From assembly GCA_027069645.1 (NCBI GenBank), contig JALXEI010000102.1, forward strand, positions 1 to 7,004: a stretch of 7,004 nucleotides of DNA, written 5' to 3'. The DNA comes from Hyphomicrobiales bacterium (GTDB taxonomy: Bacteria; Pseudomonadota; Alphaproteobacteria; Rhizobiales; JAKIUO01). The position numbers and the translations under genes were made by a program. The notes under the pieces were generated by a model. That model searched no databases, was not told the origin of the DNA, and saw only the letters and a program-made list of their open reading frames with translations. Below are positions 1 through 6,527 of the stretch, piece by piece (position 1 is the first letter of the stretch; every line of letters starts with the position of its first letter).

Positions 1-1
1 G

Positions 2-439
2 GCGCTGAGCTTTCTGGGACGCCTTGGCTATGCCAGAGCCATGCCCGATGAAGTTTCGCAAACCGACTTGCAAGGGGTGATCTGGGATGCCAGCCTGATC
101 TGGACGCCGACAAGGCTGACGACCTTCACGCTTGAAAGCAATACAGATCTGGAAGAAACAACACAAACGGGGACGCCCGGTTATATCAAACGAACAACGT
201 CACTGGAGATCGCCACTTCCTGGACGCATCGCCTCGCGACGACGCTTCGCGGGGCTTACGAGATGCGCGACTATGCCGGGATTACGCAGTTTGACAAAGA
301 ACTGACACTGGGGCTTGGTGTTGAATATCTGTTCGCTCGCTCGTGGTTGCTGGAAGCCGGCCTTGAACATACGCGGGTTATCGGATCAAATGCCTATACC
401 GAAGATGAATTTCATCTCGGTTTGCGCTGGCGGCGATGA
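2..439 (+). CDS. Outer-membrane beta-barrel protein, BBP2-like (C-terminal part, 5' end outside window)
   Basis: The frame is open from the window edge to a TGA at 437-439 and gives 145 residues; the ATG at 41 is internal, since the frame continues upstream of it with matching residues (LGRLGYARA). The sequence alternates polar and hydrophobic residues in strand-sized blocks separated by short turns, as in a transmembrane barrel: 'GVIWDASLIWTPT', 'TSLEIATSWTHRLATTLRGAYE', 'LTLGLGVEYLFARSWLLEAGL', 'FHLGLRW'. The 'WDASLIWTPTRLTTFTL' block and the following strand order resemble the putative beta-barrel porin 2 family (BBP2, PF10082), recognised by eye only. The protein ends in WRR rather than the terminal aromatic residue typical of many barrels. 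Family members often lie in exopolysaccharide or capsule loci, and the convergent neighbour galU fits that setting, but a transport role here is inference. The export signal and the earlier strands lie outside the window. Confidence 0.8.
   Translation, partial: ALSFLGRLGYARAMPDEVSQTDLQGVIWDASLIWTPTRLTTFTLESNTDLEETTQTGTPGYIKRTTSLEIATSWTHRLATTLRGAYEMRDYAGITQFDKELTLGLGVEYLFARSWLLEAGLEHTRVIGSNAYTEDEFHLGLRWRR
398..421. repeat. Imperfect inverted repeat near the 3' ends of the convergent genes
   Basis: The arms ACCGA-GATG and CATC-TCGGT pair as a 9-bp stem with one bulged A (position 403) around a 5-base AATTT loop. The element lies inside the last barrel strand of the plus-strand gene and begins 25 bases past the galU stop on the minus strand. 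It could mark or protect the 3' end of the galU transcript, but no T-run follows it on the minus strand and only TTT follows on the plus strand. It is therefore not a standard intrinsic terminator and may simply be coding sequence that happens to fold. Confidence 0.3.
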
Positions 440-445
440 TCTCCG

Positions 446-1351
446 TTATTGTTGCGGTTTTTTACCGGTCCGGTCCTGAAGCAGCTTGCGCAGTTCCCTG
501 GCAAAATCATTGCGCAATTCCGGGTGATCGAGGGCAAAAGCGACATTGGCGGTCAAAAAGCCGACACGCGAGCCGCAATCAAAGCTCATGCCCTGATATT
601 TGACGGCGTGAAAAGGCTGAATTTCCATCAGCGCCTGCATGGCATCGGTAAGCTGAATTTCACCCCCCGTTCCCTTGCGCTGATCTTTCAGGATCGGGAA
701 GATTTCCGGTTGCAGGATATAGCGTCCCATAATGATGAGGCCGGAAGGCGCGGTTCCGGCGGCGGGCTTCTCCACCATGCCGGTTATGGGCCAGCAATTT
801 CCCTGACCTTCGCCAATGCTGACAACACCATATTGCTCGGTTTCCTCGTCGGGGACTTCCTCGACGCCAATAATATTGCCGCCCTTGTCATTATAGCCGT
901 CAATCATCTGTTTCAGGCAACCATCTCCAGGGGTTCGGGTGACCATGTCCGGGAGCAGCAGGGCAAAGGGCTCGTCGCCGACAAGTTCGCGGGCGCACCA
1001 GACAGCATGACCAAGGCCGAGGGGGGCCTGCTGGCGGGTGAAACTGGTCTGTCCCGGACCTGGCAACAGATTTTCAAGCTGTTCGATTATATCGACCTTG
1101 CCCTTGGCGCGAAGAATGTTTTCCAGCTCGGCCTGGCGATCAAAATGGTCCTCGATAACGCCCTTGTTGCGTCCCGTAACGAATATGAAATGTTCGATTC
1201 CGGCTTCGCGTGCCTCGTCTACCACCCGCTGGATAACGGGGCGATCAACAATGGTCAGCATCTCCTTGGGCATGGCCTTTGTGGCGGGCAAAAAGCGCGT
1301 GCCCAGCCCGGCAACGGGAAAAACGGCTTTGCGAACGGGACGATGGGGCAA
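446..1351 (-). CDS. galU: UTP--glucose-1-phosphate uridylyltransferase (GalU)
   Basis: This cytoplasmic enzyme joins UTP and glucose-1-phosphate to give UDP-glucose and pyrophosphate, supplying glucose and glucuronate units for LPS, capsule and exopolysaccharide. From the TTG at 1351 the product is 301 residues, the usual bacterial GalU length. Residues 13-30 hold the nucleotide-binding signature VAGLGTRFLPATKAMPKE. Further family landmarks are APLGLGHAV (about 110-117), LLLPDM (131-136, a form usual in alphaproteobacteria), VEKP (193-196), GTGGEIQLTDA (227-237) and FDCG (257-260). The frame also stays open to a GTG at 1489, which would add 46 residues, but that part is unlike GalU, runs through the AT-rich gap and overlaps the upstream gene by 14 bases. 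The TTG starts the protein three codons before the conserved RPVRKAVFP block; its ribosome site is weak (CCAGG, 9 bases upstream). The function is secure; the exact start is less so. Confidence 0.95.
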   Translation of the reverse strand: MPHRPVRKAVFPVAGLGTRFLPATKAMPKEMLTIVDRPVIQRVVDEAREAGIEHFIFVTGRNKGVIEDHFDRQAELENILRAKGKVDIIEQLENLLPGPGQTSFTRQQAPLGLGHAVWCARELVGDEPFALLLPDMVTRTPGDGCLKQMIDGYNDKGGNIIGVEEVPDEETEQYGVVSIGEGQGNCWPITGMVEKPAAGTAPSGLIIMGRYILQPEIFPILKDQRKGTGGEIQLTDAMQALMEIQPFHAVKYQGMSFDCGSRVGFLTANVAFALDHPELRNDFARELRKLLQDRTGKKPQQ

Positions 1352-1405
1352 GGGACAAATCCTGGTAACTGGTGCCTTCGGAGATCCGGAATGACCGCAA
1401 TTGTT

Positions 1406-1463
1406 CTTTAAATATATGATCTTTCCATGAAAATATATGGTAAATTGCCAGCCTTGTTGACAA
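1406..1463 (-). promoter_or_regulatory. galU: Probable galU promoter region (AT-rich, weak sigma-70-like boxes)
   Basis: The stretch between the upstream stop codon (1476) and the preferred galU start is strikingly AT-rich against GC-rich flanks. On the minus strand a TTGTCA (1463-1458, five of six matches to a -35 box) is followed by a TATATT (1437-1432, five of six matches to a -10 box). The 20-base spacing between them is longer than ideal; a TCAACA (1460-1455) gives a 17-base spacing with a poorer -35. A leader of roughly 75-80 nt would result. galU thus probably has its own promoter, although no terminator separates it from the upstream operon and read-through is possible. Exact boxes are uncertain. 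Confidence 0.4.
1410..1441. repeat. Two direct repeats of AAATATATGRT, 21 bp apart
   Basis: AAATATATGAT (1410-1420) and AAATATATGGT (1431-1441) match at 10 of 11 positions and begin exactly 21 bases apart, which is two turns of the DNA helix. They overlap and follow the likely -10 region of galU. Same-face spacing of this kind is what a regulator binding two adjacent sites would need. Alternatively they may just be two AT-rich promoter elements (two TATATT boxes, at 1437-1432 and 1416-1411). Confidence 0.5.
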
Positions 1464-1475
1464 GAGATTAACGGC

Positions 1476-3587
1476 TTATCGGCCCTCACGCAGCCATGTC
1501 AGGGACAGCGCTCCCAGCAACACGGCAAGGGCCAGCACGCCCGAAAACAGCGATATCAGCCGGCTGGAGCGCACCTGATAGGCATGGCGTTCGGCAATCG
1601 CCAGCCAGCCGGGCCCAAACATCTGATGTCCTTTTGTGGCCAGCACAATGCGGGGCAGGGCCGGGGGAGGCGTTTGCGATTTTGATCCCGAAAGGCCTGC
1701 GCCCGACCAGACGGCCTTGCCGCCTGTCGCATCGATCAGCGGCTTGAGAAGAGCGGTGTCGGCAGTTACGCCGGACAGTTCCCTGGAATTGATGCGTCCG
1801 ACATGAATGGCCGATTTCAGTTCCCCGGAACGCAGCCGCCAGAGACCGACGAGATCGGCTTTCACCTGTTTGCGCCAAAGACCGGGACCGGCCTTTTGCA
1901 GTTTGATGACGGATTTTTCACCCGTCGGCGAGCGCAGTTCCACCGGTTCGACACGGTCCTGCATGGAACGGCGCTCAATGGTCATTCGGCGGCCCTTGAC
2001 ACGGGCAGAAAGATATTCCTCCTCAAGGTCGGGTTCTTTCATCAGCCAGTGTGACAGGCGACGGAACAGGGCGGCATAGGGCCCGCCGCCATCATATCCT
2101 CTTGCCCACAACCAGGAGTGGTCGGACATCAGCATGGCGACGCGCCCCTTGCCGCGCCGGTCAAGCAGCAACAGGGGCTTGTTATCCGGGCCTTTCATCA
2201 GCACGTCACCGGAAAGGGGATCGGAATCAATCAGCCGGAACCAGCGCCCCCAGGCCGGTGCGTTTTTCTCCGACAGACCGGCACCGGGCAACTCCCGGGT
2301 GACAGGGTGGCGGCGACCGGCCTTGCTGATGGTGGCCTTGTAGGGTTTTGTGGTGATTTGACCGGTGGGCATTGCTGGCAAAATTTGCGCCAGCGGAGTC
2401 CGCGCCAGCGAGCGTCTGCGGGCAAATTGTGCTCCGGCGGCAATCAGTACCGCACCGCCCTGTTCCACATAGCGGGCGACATTGTCGAGATAGATCAGCG
2501 GCAACACACCGCGACGGCGATAGCGATCAAAGATGATCAGGTCAAAATCATTGAGGCGTTCGGAAAAAAGTTCGCGCGTCGGGAATGCGATCAGCGAGAG
2601 CTGGTTAATAGGCGTACCGTCCTGTTTCTCCGGCGGGCGCAAAATGGTGAAATGAACGAGATCGACAGCGGCGTCCGAACGCAGCAGGTTGCGCCATGTC
2701 CGTTCGCCGGGGTGAGGTTCCCCCGAGACCAGCAGTACCCGCAGATTTTCGCGCACGCCTTCGGCTGACAAAACCAGCCGGTTGTTGGCCAGGGTCAGTT
2801 CTCCCGGTGTGCCGGTCAGTTCCACTTCCAGTATATTCTGGCCCGAATGGGGAAAGTCGAAATCAATATTGACGGTCTCGCCGGTTTTGACGCTGATGCG
2901 CCGGTCGGGTTTTCCTTCACGACGAATGGTCAGTTCCGCCCGTTCCCCTGCCTTCCGGTTTCTGCCGGTCTGCACGACTTGCAGGCGTACCTGACGGCTG
3001 GTATCAACAAGCCCGAAACGGGGGGCTTCGATGAGCTTCAGGCGGCGGTCAAACTCGCCCGGCCGACCGGTGATCAGGGCATGTACGGGCACATCGAGCC
3101 CGAGGCTGGCAATATTCTTCGGGACATCATGCACCTGTCCGTCGGTGATCAGGAAAATACCGGCCAGACGGTCACGAGGAATATCGGCGAGGCCCCTGTT
3201 CATATCGGCAATCAGCCTTGTTTCCTGCGCGCGGGTGTCATCGCCATTATTGCTTTCGATGATGCGAACTTCAAGATTTTTGACGGATTTGAGCTTTTTG
3301 CGCAGTTGCTTTTCCAGCTTTTGCGTCAGAACATCGCGCCCGGTGATTTTCTGACTGTCGGAGCGGTCAACGACAACAAGGGCGATATTGCCAAGGGGAT
3401 CGCGTTGTTCCTGCTTGAGGCGCGGATTGAGCAGCGCAAGGAACAGCAGTCCGAGGGCGAGGGCGCGCAACAGCCCGGAAACGGGGCGCCGCCAGATGGC
3501 TGCAAGGGCCACAGTCACACAGGCGAGGCCGAGCAGCCAGAGCTGCCATTCGGCCAGCAGGGGAGAAAAAACGAGCGTATAGTTCAT
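1476..3587 (-). CDS. Inner-membrane protein with vWA and class I amidotransferase-like domains (703 aa)
   Basis: Order of parts: transmembrane helices at about 15-31 and 39-53; a vWA-like domain at about 66-178; a beta-sandwich at about 180-282 (with 'ELTLANNR'); an amidotransferase-like Rossmann domain at about 283-515; a second beta-sandwich at about 520-597; a helical stretch with 'LLKPLIDATGG'; and a final helix at about 678-699. The metal site of the vWA domain looks intact: D74-R-S76-D-S78 and T148-D149-G150. The arginines between helices 1 and 2 and the C-terminal REGR put those ends in the cytoplasm and the large central part in the periplasm. The only cysteine is C23, inside helix 1, so the amidotransferase-like domain has no catalytic cysteine and is probably a binding module. 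The ATG at 3587 has a good AGGGAG ribosome site, which begins within the upstream stop codon. The family is common in alphaproteobacteria after DUF4159 genes; its biochemical role is unknown. Databases may label it 'glutamine amidotransferase', which the sequence does not support. Confidence 0.85.
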   Translation of the reverse strand: MNYTLVFSPLLAEWQLWLLGLACVTVALAAIWRRPVSGLLRALALGLLFLALLNPRLKQEQRDPLGNIALVVVDRSDSQKITGRDVLTQKLEKQLRKKLKSVKNLEVRIIESNNGDDTRAQETRLIADMNRGLADIPRDRLAGIFLITDGQVHDVPKNIASLGLDVPVHALITGRPGEFDRRLKLIEAPRFGLVDTSRQVRLQVVQTGRNRKAGERAELTIRREGKPDRRISVKTGETVNIDFDFPHSGQNILEVELTGTPGELTLANNRLVLSAEGVRENLRVLLVSGEPHPGERTWRNLLRSDAAVDLVHFTILRPPEKQDGTPINQLSLIAFPTRELFSERLNDFDLIIFDRYRRRGVLPLIYLDNVARYVEQGGAVLIAAGAQFARRRSLARTPLAQILPAMPTGQITTKPYKATISKAGRRHPVTRELPGAGLSEKNAPAWGRWFRLIDSDPLSGDVLMKGPDNKPLLLLDRRGKGRVAMLMSDHSWLWARGYDGGGPYAALFRRLSHWLMKEPDLEEEYLSARVKGRRMTIERRSMQDRVEPVELRSPTGEKSVIKLQKAGPGLWRKQVKADLVGLWRLRSGELKSAIHVGRINSRELSGVTADTALLKPLIDATGGKAVWSGAGLSGSKSQTPPPALPRIVLATKGHQMFGPGWLAIAERHAYQVRSSRLISLFSGVLALAVLLGALSLTWLREGR

Positions 3588-3595
3588 CCGGTTTT

Positions 3596-3601
3596 CTCCC
3601 T
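3596..3601 (-). promoter_or_regulatory. Ribosome binding site overlapping the upstream stop codon
   Basis: On the minus strand AGGGAG lies 8 bases before the ATG at 3587, and its first two bases are the last two of the TAG stop (3602-3600) of the DUF4159 gene. Terminating ribosomes therefore sit on the initiation site of the next gene, which supports both the chosen start and translational coupling of the two membrane proteins. Confidence 0.75.
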
Positions 3602-6527
3602 ATTGCCCAAGGCGGCGCATCAGGGCCGGCAGGTGAACCTGATCGGCGTTGTAGTGGACGGGGAGGGCATACATGACAATATTGATACCGGTGCGATAGG
3701 CCATTTCGCGCTGGCGTTCGCCATCCGGCGTGACGGCAAACAGCGTCCGGCCGCTATCGTCAGTGGCCCAGGCCGCAGCGAGGTTGTTGGAGGTGACAAG
3801 GATCGAACTGACCCCGTCACTGCTGCGCGCCGTGGAAGAGGAGCCGCCGGTACTGCGTTTGTCCGTGGCCTCGACCCACATGGTGCCCCCGGCATAGCGT
3901 CCCGGGAAACTGTCGAGCAGATAAAAACTGCGGGTCAGCACATGGTCATGAGGTACAGGTTCCAGCGGCGGAATATCCATGCGCGCCAGCAGACGCGCCA
4001 GCGGTGTCCGGCCATTGCTTCCCGATGAGGGCAGGAAATTGCTGATCTGGTCCCTTGTGTCAAACAGGATCATGCCTCCCTGCTTCATATAGGCATTGAT
4101 GCGCGCCAGCGTGGCGCTGTCAAGATGCTGCGGGTTTAGCGGGACAGGCCAGTAGAGCAGGGGAAAAAACGCCAGTTCGTCGGTGCGGATATTGACGCCG
4201 ACCGGTTCCGCAGGTTCCAGCGCCGTGCGTCGTGCGATGGTTCGCGTCAGGGCTCTGAGGCCGAGAAAGCTGATGCGGTCAATATCGGGATGGCCGGTGC
4301 GCACGAAGGCAAGGCGTGTCTCAAGAGACATTTTCATTTGAAAGGCATCGCTGTCATGGCGCTCTATTTGCCGCGCGGGGGCTGCAACAACAGGGGTCAG
4401 ACCGGACAACGACAGCAACAGCAACAGTCCTCCTGCGAGGATCAGGGCAAGGGAAGCGGATTTTGCCACGACCGCTCCCGCCTGGCCCGGCGCCAGCCGA
4501 CCGCGCATCATGATGACGACGAGACCGTCAATCAGGAACAGCACCAGCGCAAGAGCCAGCAGCCAGGGGGCGAGGGGCGTTGTTGCGGCGTTTTTATAGG
4601 TGTCGATCCGAACGGCAGGCGCAAAGGCTGGCAGGGGATGCAGTTTCATGTTTTTCGTGCCGATATTCAACGCCCGGATGTGGCCAATGGTACCATAAAG
4701 GCCGGGCGGGTGATGGCGGTCGGGGGCGGCATGGCCAAACGCGGCAATCTTCATCGGTTCGGCATCGACGTCCGGCTCTGTCAATTCGCCAAAGCCGTCA
4801 AGCAGGCGCAGCGGTGGCAGGGCCGGAATGTCATTGTGCTTGCGGCTTCCGGTTTGTTTTTTCGGCTCGGCCAGGCGTTTTTGCCCGGCCTTTTGAACGG
4901 CAATCGAGTCTTTATCGCCCTTTGATGCAATGCCGGTGGAGAGTTCGGTAATACGGCGCAGCATTTTGACGAACAATACGGAATGGGGCAGGTCGGACCA
5001 GTCGGAATTGGCTGTGACATGAAACAGAACCAGCAGGCCGCGACCGGTCTTGCGGGCTGTGACGAGAGGTGTCCCGTCCGCCAGACGGGCCCAGACGAGG
5101 CCGTGATCGGCGAGCTGTGACGGGTCAGCCAGCACCTGGCGTTTGACACTGACATCTTTCGGAACCGGCAGGCCGTAAAAGGGGCTGTTTTGTTCAAATT
5201 CGGCCAGTTTTTGCGGTTTGCTCCAGGACAGCGCCCCTCCCAGTGCCCGACCACCCCGGCGCAGGGGAACGGGCAGCAGGTCATCGCCGCCCTGTTCGAG
5301 ACGCGGACCGGCAAAACGCACAACGATGCCCCCTCGCTCCAGCCAGTCTTTCAACCTTTTGGTGGTGCTTTCCTCCAGGCGGCCGATCCCGGCGAGAACA
5401 AGAACGGAAACGTCACGGGCCAGCAGGGCTTTTGTGGCCTTTGCCGTATTGCGATTGTCGGCAAGTGTAATCTCACCCCAGGGCTTGAGGGCCTTGCGGA
5501 TATAATAGAGAGGGGAGAGCAGCGGCTGTGCCTCTTCCACGGTCTCGCCGCCGATCAGGCCAATGCGCTGCCAGTTGGCCCGACCGTCCACCAGAAAGGT
5601 TGTTGCGGCAGAACGCATGTTCTTTATTTCCACGCGGGTGATCTGGTTGCGCAGTTCAAGGGGCAGATCGAAGGTCACGCTTGTTTTGTGTTTCCCCGAG
5701 ACAAGTGTGAACGGTTTTTCCAGTACGGGACGACCCTTGTTATCCAGAGCCCGCAAATGGCCCTTGTAGTCGATCTTTCCAGGTGTGGTGACAGTGGCCT
5801 GCAAATGACCCTTTTTGCCAATACCGGCATGGACAGCAAGGGGGGTAGGACTGTCGGAAGGGTTCCTGATAACGGCAAGATGCGCCGGACCTCCGGCCAG
5901 TTTTGCCAGTTCTTTGGCGAATTGTTCGGCATGGCCGTAGTCAAGCCCGTCGCTCAGCCAGACCAGATTGATGTTTTTGTGTGACAGCCTGGCCTTTTTC
6001 AGAATACGCAGGGTTTTCATGCGATCAGGGGCGAAGGGGTGGGGGACAATCGTGGTGAACTGTTCGCGGCCCCTGAAGGCACTGACCGGATTAACGGCGC
6101 GGCGTTCGTCGGTATTGGCGGTGGGCAGCAGCAGGACCGGCTGATCGTTCTGTTCCGCCTGCTCAAGCAACTGGAGCATGGTTTCGAAATGCTGTCCCCA
6201 GTTGCCCGCCGATGCCCAGCCATTGTCAATGACAGCGATCAGCAAATCGGCCTTGTCGGAGCGGGTTTCCCGGGGATCAAGAACCGGCCGGGCGATGGCA
6301 AGAATGACCGCTGCCGCGGCCACAAGACGCAACAGTGTCAGCCACCAGGGGCTGTGGGCCCGATCTTCCTCATCCCTGTTGATATCGGCCAGCAGACGTG
6401 TGGCGGGGAAAAAGACATGATCGGGGGCTGGCGGTGTAATACGCAGCAGCCACCAGATGACCGGCAGCAACAGTGCAGCAGCAAGGATCCAGGGGGAAAG
6501 GAAGGCAAGGGGGCCAAGGGTTAACAT
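3600..6527 (-). CDS. BatA-like N-terminal / DUF4159 domain membrane protein (975 aa)
   Basis: The first 80 residues match the BatA N-terminal pattern (PF07584): 'LGPLAFLSPWILAAALLLP', two helices (about 11-30 and 61-80) and 'PAPDHVFFPATRLL'. Next come a vWA-like domain (about 92-215), a beta-sandwich (about 220-318), an amidotransferase-like domain (about 320-530), a Lys-rich linker, two helices (about 653-675 and 689-712) and a C-terminal DUF4159 domain (about 728-957; 'FLGLRALTRTI', 'LLYWPV', 'QGGMILFDTRD', 'LTRSFYLLDSFPGRY'). The vWA metal motif is degenerate: D101-N-G-W-A replaces DxSxS, although S192-D193-G194 remains. Basic residues between helices 3 and 4 place that loop in the cytoplasm and both large domains in the periplasm. 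There is no cysteine at all. The ATG at 6527 shares a base with the DUF58 stop and has AAGGGG 7 bases upstream. BatA was named for Bacteroides aerotolerance; the role in this class is not established, though an envelope function with a MoxR ATPase is likely. Confidence 0.9.
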   Translation of the reverse strand: MLTLGPLAFLSPWILAAALLLPVIWWLLRITPPAPDHVFFPATRLLADINRDEEDRAHSPWWLTLLRLVAAAAVILAIARPVLDPRETRSDKADLLIAVIDNGWASAGNWGQHFETMLQLLEQAEQNDQPVLLLPTANTDERRAVNPVSAFRGREQFTTIVPHPFAPDRMKTLRILKKARLSHKNINLVWLSDGLDYGHAEQFAKELAKLAGGPAHLAVIRNPSDSPTPLAVHAGIGKKGHLQATVTTPGKIDYKGHLRALDNKGRPVLEKPFTLVSGKHKTSVTFDLPLELRNQITRVEIKNMRSAATTFLVDGRANWQRIGLIGGETVEEAQPLLSPLYYIRKALKPWGEITLADNRNTAKATKALLARDVSVLVLAGIGRLEESTTKRLKDWLERGGIVVRFAGPRLEQGGDDLLPVPLRRGGRALGGALSWSKPQKLAEFEQNSPFYGLPVPKDVSVKRQVLADPSQLADHGLVWARLADGTPLVTARKTGRGLLVLFHVTANSDWSDLPHSVLFVKMLRRITELSTGIASKGDKDSIAVQKAGQKRLAEPKKQTGSRKHNDIPALPPLRLLDGFGELTEPDVDAEPMKIAAFGHAAPDRHHPPGLYGTIGHIRALNIGTKNMKLHPLPAFAPAVRIDTYKNAATTPLAPWLLALALVLFLIDGLVVIMMRGRLAPGQAGAVVAKSASLALILAGGLLLLLSLSGLTPVVAAPARQIERHDSDAFQMKMSLETRLAFVRTGHPDIDRISFLGLRALTRTIARRTALEPAEPVGVNIRTDELAFFPLLYWPVPLNPQHLDSATLARINAYMKQGGMILFDTRDQISNFLPSSGSNGRTPLARLLARMDIPPLEPVPHDHVLTRSFYLLDSFPGRYAGGTMWVEATDKRSTGGSSSTARSSDGVSSILVTSNNLAAAWATDDSGRTLFAVTPDGERQREMAYRTGINIVMYALPVHYNADQVHLPALMRRLGQ

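Noticed and set aside
440..475. Possible intrinsic terminator between the convergent genes (run of T at 458-463)
   Set aside because: Only a 3-bp CCG/CGG stem precedes the T-run, too weak to call a terminator.
449..1411. 320-codon open frame on the plus strand opposite galU
   Set aside because: It is fully antisense to a clear GalU protein, has no family-like sequence, and such shadows are expected in GC-rich coding DNA.
1352..1489. 46-residue N-terminal extension of GalU from the GTG at 1489
   Set aside because: It runs through the AT-rich promoter-like gap, overlaps the upstream gene, lacks a ribosome site, and does not resemble GalU N-termini.
2043..2741. Active glutamine amidotransferase
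   Set aside because: The fold resembles class I amidotransferases, but there is no cysteine in this region, so no catalytic nucleophile.
2847..4028. 393-codon open frame on the plus strand across the junction of the two membrane-protein genes
   Set aside because: It is long, but antisense to two well-recognised proteins, with no recognisable motif and no ribosome site that I could identify; treated as a shadow.
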